Assembly: GCA_023055425.1 (NCBI GenBank)
Contig: JALGPY010000034.1
Location: forward strand, 434,001-498,000
Length of the DNA: 64,000 bases
Reading direction: 5' to 3'
Origin: Linanthus parryae
Lineage: Eukaryota > Streptophyta > Magnoliopsida > Ericales > Polemoniaceae
Shown: positions 45,849 through 56,729 of the stretch, in pieces
How the letters are laid out: every line of letters starts with the position of its first letter
Position numbering within the stretch: the first letter of the stretch is position 1
Notes under the pieces: generated by a model
What the model was told of the DNA's origin: nothing
Database searches by the model: none
The model's input: the letters and a program-made list of their open reading frames with translations, nothing else
Program-made: the position numbers and the translations under genes

Positions 45849-47378
45849 AGTTGAAAACAGAGAGGAATAGCAGCAGCAGCCGAGGCAGCAGGAGCCACCA
45901 CCGCCGCTGTCGCCGTCGGAAAATAGAGAACCACCGCCACCCCAATAACTCTCTGCCCTTTGCTCGACTTCTCTCCCTCTCTGACTCACCCGCTTCCCTA
46001 TCTAAAAGCAGAGGAAATAACAGCAGCTGAAGCCACCGAAGCAACCCATTGCCGCCGCCACCAACCTCCATATTTTTCGGCGACAATTTCGGCCCAACCA
46101 AACGGGAGTTACCCAGACCTCTCCCCTTGTCTCTCTATCACCTAGAAGGTCCAAACAGCCTCTAGGAGGTCTTAGCCACGCTCAGAATCGACCGGAGAAA
46201 TCCCCGTCGGCCATAGCTTCCGGCGCCGTTTTCGACAACTTGACCCGTCGCGTTTCTCGGCCGTTTCTTACGATTCTTGGCCTAGGTAACGGATTCGTAA
46301 GCAACGACGACAAGTAGGACGTTTTGACGCTACGAAATCGAGGTAAGTAAATATGCCTAGCCTAGCGTGCCTAGCTCCATTCGTGTCGTTACATGATTTC
46401 ATTACTTGTCTCAAAATATATTTTGTGCTATCAATGGTTTTACCTGAGATTTGGTTACTTTTTGAAATGTCTGCTTTGAAATTGTCACACAAAAAATAAT
46501 AACTCGTAAATAACGTAAATTGGAAATAGTTGTGCGGGAGAAGCTTATTATTGTCGGGTTGACTTCTGTCACTCGGCCTGTGATTATTATTGTCGAGTTG
46601 ACTTCTGTCACTCGGCCTGTGATTATTATTGTCGAGTTGACTTCTGTCACTCGGCCTGTGATTGTTATTGTCGGGTTGACTTATGTCACTCGGCTTGTGA
46701 TTATTATTGTGGTGCTGACTTCGGTCACTCGGCCTGTGTATTTTAATCCGGTCGCAACCTGCCGGATCGCTCCATGTACTCACCTCTCTGACCGCAAGAA
46801 GTCTTAGGGGGCTGTCGACAGTTAAGGTCATGGTTGCTAGTGATGGTATAGTTGTTCCTTCCCCGTATCAATAAAGTTAAAACATGGTTCTTCAAAGCGA
46901 GGACTTTTATGAATAGAAGGAAGGCAAGATTGGGATGTTATTCCCCGTTTCAAGGTTAAGAAGGAAGAATTGAAAGATTGTGCTTTAATTACTCTTTTCA
47001 GATTTATTTCTCTTACTACTGTTTTGAGAATAATTCATGCCTCATCATCTGTTTACGAGCTAGGGTAATTATTTACTCAGCATTTCACAGCTGACTTTAG
47101 AAACTGCGGTTCCGTTTTCTTTCCCACCGCAGGATTAGAGGAAGATGACTATGGTATGGACGGGTACGAGACACACTGAGGAGGTCCTGTTGCGACATAT
47201 AAGATAGTTTGAATAATATAAGCTTAATGTATAATAGAGGCGTACGAAGACTTGGCAAGTACTGTAATGTTTAATAGTATGTAATATAAATGTTGGGATG
47301 TTGTGCTGTTGATTGTCCGCCGTTACTTTAAGCATCACCCTCCCGGTTTGCCCGAGCCGGATAAAGGGGGTTGTTGCA
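45091..47378 (+). repeat. 3' LTR of the gag-only Gypsy element (2288 bp)
   Basis: Matches 40129-42459 with scattered substitutions and indels, clearly more than the Athila LTR pair shows, so this insertion is older. TATAAAA at 45502-45508. Confidence 0.88.
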
Positions 47379-47412
47379 CTCAGGGCCAAGTACCATTACT
47401 TGTCATATTGGA

Positions 47413-47610
47413 GTTGACCGTTGACTTAGAGTTGACCATCACAATTGTAGTTGACCTTTGACTTTATAGTTGACTTTTATGTTGATAGTTGACTTTTCTA
47501 GGCTAAGAAGTTGGAGTTTGACTTCAGCGTCAAGTTTTGCTTTGCCATATTTGAGTTGACCGTTGACTTCGCTTGACATAGTTTAGTGTTGACCCTTGAC
47601 TTCATTTGAC
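47413..47610. promoter_or_regulatory. Dense cluster of TTGAC (W-box-like) motifs
   Basis: I count 14 TTGAC cores in about 200 bp, 13 of them followed by C or T as in the WRKY-factor W-box. They lie directly upstream of the MULE fragment and arise from a loose repeat of GTTGACCGTTGACTT. Binding is inferred only. Confidence 0.4.
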
Positions 47611-47629
47611 TTTTCGGTTATTTGCAGAA

Positions 47630-48322
47630 ATGGTAAAAATCACAGTGCAGCTCATGTGGAACGGAGTTTTGCAGTCCCCTAGTGGACAATTTGTATACGC
47701 CCCCTGAGAGAACAACAAATCAAAGATGATGTCATTGAAGCAGGATGAGATTTCCACAATTCAGAGTCTGAAGGAACGAGTTGCTTCGAGAATGGGATTG
47801 GACATGCATTTGGCTCCGCTCATAGAGTTATGTTACATGCGACCGGGTATGGAGAAGTATGCGCCTTCAGATATTGCCGAGGACGATGATGTGTTATTAC
47901 TATTTGAGACATTTGAGCCCAAGGAGGTTGTTCCCATGTTTGCCAAGTACAACAATGACGGCTTAGAGACAGCCGGGGACTGTATTTGCAGAAGATGGTT
48001 CCTCACAGGGGAAAATTCTGAGCTTCATGCAATACTTACTGATGATAGTCAGGAACATGAAGGTCCAACATGGGAGACCGATTTTAACGAGACCATGGTC
48101 ATGGTGGGGAACAAGACATCTCAGGATGCAGCGTTGGACGAACCATTGAACACGGACTTCAGGGGTCCTAGTTACGACGGTGGAAGCTCTCCGCTGGATC
48201 CTGATATGAACGAAGATCCGAATGCAGACCCACATGGGCCATCAAGTGGAGATGACACAACGGACCACGATGAACCGAATAACTGTGAACCGGATAACTG
48301 TGAACCGGATAACAATGTATAA
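47630..48322 (+). pseudogene. N-terminal fragment of a Mutator-like (MULE) transposase gene
   Basis: After a TTTGCAG acceptor-like site, the ATG at 47630 opens MVKITVQLMWNGV, resembling the PB1-like N-terminus of plant MULE transposases. A TGA at 47705-47707 breaks the frame. The same phase then continues for 200 codons with LKERVASRMGL, PSDIAEDDDVLLLFE and a long acidic Asp/Glu/Asn/Pro tail to 48322. No MuDR DNA-binding domain, DDE transposase core or SWIM zinc finger is present. The family call is moderate; the loss of function is clear. Confidence 0.5.
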
Positions 48323-48941
48323 GGTAATAGGGGTCCCTGGGATTACATAAGCGTTGATGTTTCTTTAACACGTGTCATTGCAAATTTCACGCTTGAAGTC
48401 TGTTTCGCTACGTAATAAAAGAACTGATTTGGTCGTGGTCAACATATAATTCCGAGAGTGTATTGCCGAATTAGAGAAGGACTAGGATCTCTTTGAGGGG
48501 CTGGTCACGCTATTGAAGTCCTTAGAGTGTCCTTTACGAGTTTCTTAGAATAGCCAACCATGATTTTTTTGTTCTCCTGCGAGCAGTGTGGAAGTCTCAA
48601 AGTGGTGCATATTCTTAAATATGCTAATTTGGATGAGAACAAATCCTGCATCGTACAGCTGAGTGAGCAATATTTTCGTCAGTTCAGGGATGAAAGTGCC
48701 TTTTTCCAAACTGGAAAGGGTGAAAGGGTCCTTGAATCAAGCTAAGGGGGGTGAAAGTGTCTTTTACATTCTTTCTCTGAGGAGAGCGCAAACGAACTTA
48801 CACCGGTGCCCGAACCTGGTTCTTTGGCTTCGTCAAACCCCCAGAACCCAAGAGCTTTGACCCAATTCTCTTACAGCAAAAACCCCCAGAACCCAAGAGC
48901 TTTGCGTTTTCGAATTAGATCGACCCCAGAAGAAGAAGAAG
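48323..48941 (+). other. Upstream region of PPR-d
   Basis: From about 48535 it matches the region upstream of PPR-c (28505-29170), without the LINE 3' end. The phrase GGCTTCGTCAAACCC at about 48826 is shared by PPR-a and PPR-c and probably marks the transcribed leader. A CCCCAGAACCCAAGAGCTTTG unit is duplicated at about 48838-48905. Confidence 0.5.
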
Positions 48942-50750
48942 ATGATGAATTTGTTTCGGAGAATGACGAAAGCTGCTCCAGGAAATGGAGCTTTCTCTTC
49001 ATCTGTTCGACAAGACAACAACGGTATCTCTTTTCCTCCATGTACTTTTGTGAATTCTCTTCATTCCAAAACCAATTGCTCTAGCAAAACTGATCGGTTC
49101 AGTCACCTTAATGTTGACGACGCCGTGACTGAGTTTGACTCGATGCTTCAAGCGCGACCCTTGCCTTCTATCTTCCAATTCACTCAACTCCTCACTTCAC
49201 TTGTTCGGAAAAAGCACTATTCCACTGCCCTTTCTCTGTTTGCCAAATTGGACTCCTTAGGAACTCAATATCACAAGGTCAGGCCAAATCTTTACACACT
49301 CAGCGTTGCCATTAATTGTTTTTGCCATTTGAATAGGGTTGCCTTTGGTTGCTCTCTGTTGGGTAGGATTCTCAAACAAGGCCATGAACCAAGCGTAGTA
49401 ACCTTCAACACTCTGATCAATGGCCTTTGTCTCCATGGTCGTGTAGATACGGCCATTAACCTCTTTGACGAATTAGTGCTCAAAGGCTATCATCTCGATT
49501 TGATAACTTGCAATACTATAATCAATGGATTGTGCAAGACCGGCAGAACAACTGAAGCTATCCGCCTCCTCAGAAGGCTGGAAAAAACTCCGGGTTACGA
49601 GCCCGATAAAGTGACTTATAATACTATCATTGATGGCCTCTCCATAGACCAGCAATTGGACGAGGCTTTCAAATTATTTTCAGAAATGATTGCTAAGGGT
49701 ATTTCCCCAGATGTTGTTACTTTCAATACCCTCATTCTGGGAGTTTGCAATTTCGGACAGTGGAGCCAAGGTACCAGATTGCTATATGAAATGGTGGGCA
49801 TGAATATCGCGCCAGACACCCAGACGTTCAACATTATGATTGATGCCCTTTGCAAAAAAGGACGGGTAAAGCAATCTTGGCAAGTGGTTGCTTTCATGCT
49901 TAAAACGGGTAACTGGCCAAATGTTATCACCTTTAACTCTCTGATGGATGGCTACTGTCTGATAGGTCAGGTTGGTAAGGCAAGAAGGTTACTTAATACT
50001 ATTGCCGCCAGGGGTTTTACTCCTAATGCCGTAAGTTACAGTACGTTGATCAATGGCTACTGCAAGCTCAAACAGATTGATCAAGCCATGATTATCTTTG
50101 AGGAAATGACTCGTAAGCAAGCGTTTCCCAATACAGTTACCTACACTTCTCTCATTGGTGGCTTGTGTCAAGCTGGAAGAATTGCAGAAGCTCGTCTTCT
50201 TCTTGACAGGATGAAAGTTCATGGCTTGTTTCCTGATCAATTCACATACTCTACTCTGTTAGACGGCATGTGCAAAAACAAGCAACTCGATGGGGCATTG
50301 ACACTTTTGAAACAGCTTGAAAATGATGGATTTGAGCCTCACATTGTGATGTATAATGTGGTTCTAGATGGTTTGTGCAAAGGTGGAAGACTCGTAGCTG
50401 CTCGGGAACTCTTCTCGATCCTCTCCGCCAAAGGACTGGAACCCAACGCTCGAACATACAATATCTTGCTCAATGGACTCTGTAAAGAAAGTCTATTTGA
50501 TGAAGCGAATGATTGGCTTAGCAGAATGGAAAAAAATGGGTGCATGCCTGATTTTTATTCATATACCATTGTTGCAGACGCATATTTAAAAAATAATGAC
50601 ATGGTGAAGGCTGTTAAAGTTCTCGAGATGATGCGCGAGAGGGGGATTCCAGTTTGCAAAATATTGTTTAATATGCTGGATAATGATGGGTTAGATAAGA
50701 CATCCAGTGACCTGCTCAAGAACTTTTTGGGGATCACCTCATTTTCTTGA
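48942..50750 (+). CDS. PPR-d: full-length RFL-type P-class PPR protein, 602 aa
   Basis: A single-exon gene. Leader 1-76 is basic near the N-terminus and fits mitochondrial import. Fourteen motifs follow (77-116, 117-151, 152-186, 187-222, then ten of 35 residues, 223-572) and a tail ending FLGITSFS. Residues 5/35 of motifs 1-14 read TN, SS, ND, ND, ND, ND, NN, NN, SN, TD, SH, NN, ND, TC, predicting roughly A-?-U-U-U-U-Y-Y-A-G-?-Y-U. Motifs 5-9 are almost identical in DNA to PPR-c, while motif 9 onward follows PPR-b, so the gene looks like a conversion mosaic. Likely role: binding a mitochondrial transcript, as other RFL proteins do. Confidence 0.92.
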   Translation: MMNLFRRMTKAAPGNGAFSSSVRQDNNGISFPPCTFVNSLHSKTNCSSKTDRFSHLNVDDAVTEFDSMLQARPLPSIFQFTQLLTSLVRKKHYSTALSLFAKLDSLGTQYHKVRPNLYTLSVAINCFCHLNRVAFGCSLLGRILKQGHEPSVVTFNTLINGLCLHGRVDTAINLFDELVLKGYHLDLITCNTIINGLCKTGRTTEAIRLLRRLEKTPGYEPDKVTYNTIIDGLSIDQQLDEAFKLFSEMIAKGISPDVVTFNTLILGVCNFGQWSQGTRLLYEMVGMNIAPDTQTFNIMIDALCKKGRVKQSWQVVAFMLKTGNWPNVITFNSLMDGYCLIGQVGKARRLLNTIAARGFTPNAVSYSTLINGYCKLKQIDQAMIIFEEMTRKQAFPNTVTYTSLIGGLCQAGRIAEARLLLDRMKVHGLFPDQFTYSTLLDGMCKNKQLDGALTLLKQLENDGFEPHIVMYNVVLDGLCKGGRLVAARELFSILSAKGLEPNARTYNILLNGLCKESLFDEANDWLSRMEKNGCMPDFYSYTIVADAYLKNNDMVKAVKVLEMMRERGIPVCKILFNMLDNDGLDKTSSDLLKNFLGITSFS

Positions 50751-51215
50751 GTCATTGCAGTTACTTGCCAGTTGCAGCACTGAACTTGGCTTTTCGAGGA
50801 CTGTCAAAAAAGTTCAGTAAAGCTTACATCTATCTGAATTATCTCCTTTATATAGTAAGTTCATCAGTTTTTTATATGCTTGGTCTTTGCATGTATGTTA
50901 CTACCATAATTTCTAAATACAATGCATTAATGAGGATAGTAAGTTTCACATTCTTGCATTCAATGTGAAATAAAAGGTTCTTTGGGTCAACTGATTATTT
51001 ATATTTTCCGTTTACTTTGCATTTTGAACGGATCTATTTTCGCACTGCTTTAGAGTTTCCGAGGGGATATTCATGGATTGAGTTCCGTTTCCTTGAAGGT
51101 TCTTTCTCGAATAATATGCTGAAATTATCTGGATGATCAGGAAGCTCCAGTTATTATAGGTATTCAATTACCTTATATGAGCTCTTGTTCGTCTTGTACA
51201 GTGGCTTAGCCCAGG
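50751..51215 (+). other. 3' flank of PPR-d
   Basis: Closely similar to 53335-53800 behind PPR-e, and to the other PPR 3' flanks. No gene seen. Confidence 0.5.
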
Positions 51216-51480
51216 GTCTGTTTCTTGATCAATTCACGCACACTACTCTGTTAGATTGTTGGTCCCAAACCAACAGACGATTTTGAAGTAAAGCATTTGT
51301 TTCTGATATTATGATTAATGATGTTGCAGTATGTGCATGGGTGGAAAACTCACTGTATCTCGACAACTCTTCTTGAACCTACCTCGCTTCCAGAGGGCTG
51401 AAACCCAATGTTTGAACTTACAGTATCAAGCTTACTGCACTGCGCGTGGAAAATCCTATTTGATGAAGAAAATGAAGGTC
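51216..51480 (+). pseudogene. Decayed PPR relic 3 (downstream of PPR-d)
   Basis: GGTCTGTTTCTTGATCAATT followed by CACACTACTCTGTTAGATTG matches motif 11 of the coding genes. GTGCATGGGTGGAAAACTC and AAACCCAATG match motif 12. Broken by indels. The 84-codon ORF at 51331 arises from it. Confidence 0.7.
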
Positions 51481-53142
51481 TGTACTCTCTGTAACTGGGA
51501 TAAAGTACAGAAAGAAGCCATGTTAAGAGGGAATGTGATCCTTCATCAAATTATCTCAAAAGAAAAACTGAGTAGATTAAGGTAAAGTAAAAGATGGAAA
51601 ATATAAAACAAATTTAGCCAAGTTCATATGAATGAAGATGAGTTATCTGATTTAGCTAACTCATCTGACATTAAACTCAGCAATGCACTATGCTTGGCAT
51701 GATCTATCATTTGTGCCGGATTCGTTTTTGTTTGTATTCATACTCCACTACAAGCTGAAATATGACAATAGTGAGTAGCATCACGACGTAATAACTTATG
51801 GTGTATGTTGTTTCTGTTTTTTCTTTGAAACTATGTGATCTTCGAGCATTTTCTACAGATCTTACATGAACTCATATGCTTTGATTAGAATATTTTTAGT
51901 ATATATCCCCTTATTCCGAGTTTCTATCTAATATGCGTGTGTCGGTTGGGACACTGGCTGTTCCGAATTGCGTCATAACTTAGCTGTTTCCTTTTTAAGC
52001 CTTTGGGATCTGAACGGCAGAAGATACTGAAATACTGGGACGACTGAATTAGCAGCCAAGGTGCAATAGGCGTGCTCGTCGTGGTGTGAGGACAAACAGG
52101 GGCACCTGAAGGTCTATAGTGTGTGTTGGCTGGTTATTGTCGCCGTAAAGATTGTTTTGTAGGTTGTTAACAATCATTCTGCTTTCACTGAATTCATACG
52201 GATCTAAAAGCATCTGAATTCAATTGTAGTTTCCATTTAACACTTCTTTGCTTCCTATATTAAATGCTGTGTGCTGTTTTACCTACAGGCTGTGTTGACT
52301 GTTAGGAAGAAATTCAGTGTGAACTGTGGACTTCTAGATGATGTTCAGACTTCTGAAGCTGTTATCATTTATTGGATCTGTCACTGCCTTCCTGTTGTTC
52401 GTGTTCCTTGGTCTCAGCATGCATTCTTCTGCAGGTATATTTCTTGATGATTGTCTTGTTAACTTCTGAGTGCTTATTCTTCTCGCCCTTCTTTGTAGCA
52501 GATGATCTCTCTCTGTAAGTAGTTATCGTCTAGGTACCAAGTACTTAGACTTGTTTCAGAGAACAACCCACTGCCCACCCCAACTCATTCACCTGTGTTT
52601 TCATGTCTGAATGTCCAAAGCTGTCCAAAATCCCGTTCTGGATCCACAAGCCAGAACACAAACAGGCCCTTGTAGTATAGCTACCAAATATTATAGGGAT
52701 GTGCAAGTATTGTATTTATTCAATAAGAAGTCGGAAGTATATTATGGAAGGGGCCTGTTTATGGTTTGAGAAAAGAATGGCAGAGAAAGATATTGAACTC
52801 CTCACTGAAAGTAAAAGTTACATTTGTCGATACTGGGGTTGTTGGTTAGCGGATACCTTCAGGTTGATGGGGGTATGTATCTTTGAGCATTTTCGTGTAC
52901 ATGCTGCTCAAATTGTCTTATTATGGTCTTGCTGTTGGAAGCAGCGTTCTTATCGAACTGAGATCGATACACAGAGTAAAAACTCACTCACAGTTAACTG
53001 AAAATAGCATGACTGTATTGAACTCAGAATTAGCTGTGTTCTTACTAAGGCTCCGACTTTGAACCATTGTTGCTTACTCGACTATTTACTCTTTGTTGAA
53101 GTTTGAACCATTGTTGCTTCTTCAATCTCTCATTTACGATTT
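51481..53142. other. Intergenic region between PPR-d and PPR-e
   Basis: I recognise no gene. Phrases such as CTACAGGCTGTGTTGACTG (52286) and TTCTGCAGGTATATTTC (52429) look like splice sites, but no supported exon lies between them. The 100-codon ORF at 52699 has no family features. Confidence 0.4.
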
Positions 53143-53334
53143 CATTATTCGTATTCCGTTGTTGCTGACGCATACTTAAAAAATAAAGAGATGGTGAAGG
53201 CAGTTAAAGTTCTCGAGATGATGCGCCAGAGGGGGATTCCGGTTTGCAAAATATTGTTTAATATGCTGGATAATGATGGGTTAGATAAGACATCCAGGGA
53301 CCTGCTCAAGAACTTTTTGGGGATCACCTCTTGA
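53143..53334 (+). pseudogene. PPR-e: 3' fragment of an RFL gene (last motif and tail)
   Basis: Begins abruptly with codons equal to motif 14 of PPR-b (YSYSVVADAYLKNKE) and runs to the tail, which ends ITS because six bases are missing before the stop. It is of the PPR-b/d tail type (GIPVCKILFNMLD). No upstream PPR sequence remains. Its 3' flank and relic are still present, so most of the gene was deleted from the 5' side. Confidence 0.85.
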
Positions 53335-53798
53335 GTCATTGCAGTTACTTGCCAGTTGCTGCACTGAACTTGGCTTTTCGAGGACTGTCAAAAAAGTTCA
53401 GTAAAGCTTACATCTATCTGAATTTTCTCCTTTATATAGTAAGTTCATCAGTTTTTTATATGCTTGGTCTTTGCATGTATGTTATTACCATTATTTTCTA
53501 AATACAATGCATTAATGAGGATAGTAAGTTTCACATTCTTGCATTCAATATGAAATAAAAGGTTCTTCGGGTCAACTGATTTGATATATTTTGCGTTTAC
53601 TTTGCATTTTGAAGGGATCTATTTTCGCACTGCTTTAGAGTTTCCGAAAGGATATTCATGGATTGATTTCCGTTTCGTTGGAGGTTCTTTGGCGGATAAT
53701 AGGCTGGAATTTTTCGGATGATCAGGGAGCTCCAGTTATTATAGGTATTCAGTTACCTTATATGAGCTCTTATTCGTCTTGTACAGTGGCTTAGCCCA
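53335..53798 (+). other. 3' flank of PPR-e
   Basis: Matches 50751-51215 behind PPR-d almost throughout. No gene seen. Confidence 0.5.
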
Positions 53799-54179
53799 GG
53801 GTCTGTTTCTTGATCAATTCACGCACACTACTCTGTTAGATTGTTGATCCCAAACCAACAAACGAGTTTAAAATAAATCATTTGTTTCTGATATTGTGAT
53901 TAATGATGTGGCAGTATGTGCATGGGTGGAAAACTCACTGTATCTCGACAACTCTTCTTGAACCTACCTCGCTTCCAGAGGGCAGAAACCCAATGTATGA
54001 ACTTACAGTATCAAGCTCACTGGACTGCGTGTGGAGAATCCTATTTGATGAATCAAATGAAGAGCTTGAGTGAAATGGTGATGAATCAAATGAAGAGCTT
54101 GAGTGAAATGGATGACAGTGTGTGCTTGCTGGAATCAAATTTCAAGAATGATGAGATGTTGCATACGCCCGGGGATTAA
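53799..54179 (+). pseudogene. Decayed PPR relic 4 (downstream of PPR-e)
   Basis: The longest relic, covering motifs 11-13. ATTGTGATTAATGATGTGG and GTGCATGGGTGGAAAACTC match the coding genes, and CTATTTGATGAATCAAATG matches CTATTTGATGAAGCGAATG. A 33-bp unit (GTGATGAATCAAATGAAGAG...) is duplicated in it near 54045-54110. The 87-codon ORF at 53916 is a by-product. Confidence 0.72.
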
Positions 54180-55786
54180 CAAGTATCATTAGTAAGATTT
54201 ATGTGATGCTTTTATTACTAGGTGCTGATTATCTCAAAATTTTCTTAGAAAGATAAAATGCATTTATGAATAAGAAATTATAAAGAATTGCAATGGTCAC
54301 AAGACATACCCCGATAAAGAGGTCTATTTGACCTTAAGGAAGGTAGAAATAGACCCTAGTATAAGAACGAATAAATTAAGATGGAAAAGACTGGCAAAAT
54401 AGTGCACTATTAAAAATAATAATCATGAATAAATATATAAATTTTTGGAGTACTAGTCAAGGTTGTTAGATTACAACAGTCATGTAACTTCAAGGTGGGG
54501 ACTCCTTTGTCAGCTCAACAAAAAAGTGACCTGTGTTGATTTCGGTATGTGTTCCTTATTCGTTTTTATTCTATAATGTTAGTACAGACCAACCAATCTT
54601 GGATAAAACAGTTGATCTCTTGCGATTTTGGAACTCTGGAAGTGCAAATCAACCAAATTAGCGTAACATAAAATTTAATCCATATATTCGAAAGATATAC
54701 ATTTCATTGAATATCACTAAAACTTTGTTACTAGAACGTCTAGGAAAATTAGTTTGCTTATCTCTCTCATCATGCCCAGGTGGGTATGCCCTTTAGAACA
54801 CTGCCACTAGAACGTGTAGGAAAATTGGTTCCATACGTGATCCTAATGATGATTTTCTTAAGCGTGGATGGTATGGGGGTGTATTTCGCTTTGATCCAGT
54901 TCGCAAGTCAATAGTTCTCTACTGCTCTTAATTCATGGACAGAAGAGAAGAATTCTGGGGACTGGTTCTAATACTACTGCCGTGTGTATTAACAGGTACA
55001 TGTATTGGTGTATAGTACACCTTAAGCAGGATGAGATATTGAGATTAGACGACACATTAATTCGAAGTTATGACATGATTGACGAGGTCTTTAAACAGAT
55101 TACAGAGGATCTCTTGCCAGATTTGTTCGCATGCGGACTGGTTCAGGTTTTTGCTATGTGGGTGGTAGTGCCTATCAGTCTTGGACTAAACTACTGAGTT
55201 GCAGACCATCCATTAAGGTAAGCTCTGCCATAGGACTACTCATCCAGGATCATGTTGATATGGTACTTCTGTCAGCGTGTCCAACAGGGGACACCAAGAT
55301 GTTCCAGGAAATCCAAACAAGCTTTATTCAGACCTTCATGTACAGTGAGAGTCCCTTAAAGTCTAGCTTATGTCGGTACTCAATTGTGAAGTCCTTTAAT
55401 TTCCAGGTTTAGGAGCACTAAACGAAAGGTTTTTCTATATTTCTTCATTAGGTATTTAAGTAAGATATAGCCTACATACCAAGCTGAAAACATAGAGCAC
55501 CCCGTGTTGTTGTTTTGGAGCACAAAGAAATTTCTCAGATTGGACGTAGATATCGCCTATGGATCTTTTTCTTCATTTTTGTCATTTCATTGCTCGTCGT
55601 GCTAAATATGTGCACCTTTTTTATGAATTACGAGGAGTGCCACTGAAATCTTTAGCACTTAAACTGCTTTTTCCTGAACATTGGGAATTGAATTGCTTAT
55701 GCATTTTGTTGTGGAAGTACATGTTACACAATTCTTGACTACTTTAATATTAGGTGAAGGTGAGGGTAGTTGAATAGTATGAAACT
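54180..55786. other. Intergenic region with a possible F-box-associated relic
   Basis: Parallel to 36980-37990. At 54985-55110 the translation YWCIVHLKQDEILRLDD followed by SYDMIDEVFKQI resembles an F-box-associated domain, better preserved than at 37784. An F-box itself is not seen. About 55510-55786 matches 24470-24770 behind PPR-a. Confidence 0.4.
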
Positions 55787-56729
55787 AAATTGTTTTTTTT
55801 TTCACCGGCAACGAAAGGATTTCATTCATAAAATACTGATTACAAAGAAAAACAGGGCATACCCCGGAAAAGAAAAAACAAGACCAAAGATGCACAAGCC
55901 TAAACCTCAAACAAAGCAGCTAATAGACCAAGTGGTATCGGGCTCAAAGGCCACCACAAAACAACCCCAAAGTCATCGAATCCGTCCTAAGGACCACAAG
56001 AGCCTTCTATGCCAAGACGAAGCAGGAAATAAACCAACAAAACAGCCCAAAAATAACAAAATAAACCCGGAAGCGAAGCCCAAAACAATGAAATCCAGCC
56101 CGCAAGAGCAAAACCTAGTAACCTGTCTACCGATTAAGAGACACTGTGGCCGGCCGGGGACAGTGGCAGGGCGACCGAGTGGGGAATCGAAAAGCAACCC
56201 AGGGCCAGATTGGTAGGCTTCTAGTGGTGTTGGTGGGCGGTGAGAGGACTTCTCCGGGAGGCTCGGAGATGCCGTAAAACCAGCATCTCAGAGGGGGAGG
56301 GGGAAGGAGAAGCCTCACAACCGGGGGAGGGGGAGAACAGCCACATCGAAGACTAACACATCTGGGGGGAGGGGGTCACTTACCGATTTACCCACCCACG
56401 TTGAAGGAGATGGTGGCTGCAGCAGTGATTAGCGCGGCAGAGCAGTGGAGCGTGGCGGAGCAGTGGAGGCGCGGCGGAGGGCCCGTTCGGCGGACGGATC
56501 TGGGCGAGACTGCGTTGGGAGGGCGGCGAAAGCTGTCACGGCGGCGGATTTGGGCGGATCTGTGGTTGGTCCGGCTTTGGGTGGTGGCGGGGTAGTTGGA
56601 CAGTCCGAAGGTGATCCCTCCGTCCAGGGGAGGAGGGGAAAGCTGGCGAAGAGGAGCATCTGTACTTCTATCGCCCAAAATTGTCGGCGACGCGCCGGAG
56701 ACGATGAAGACCCGGTCGGGGGCGTGAAT

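Larger units (their letters stand above)
40129..47378 (+). mobile_element. Gypsy element with gag only (TR-GAG type), 7.25 kb
   Basis: Two LTRs (40129-42459 and 45091-47378) start TGTAATACCCCG and end GTTGTTGCA. Flanks CTCAT (40124-40128) and CTCAG (47379-47383) fit a 5-bp target duplication with one change. Inside are an iMet primer-binding site, a gag frame, about 570 bp without pol, and a polypurine tract. Protease, RT, RNase H and integrase are absent: only a decayed start of the protease linker remains. Gag-only terminal-repeat elements (TR-GAGs) are known in plants and depend on a partner's enzymes. LTR start and Gag motifs point to a Tekay/Del-like chromovirus relative. Confidence 0.85.
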
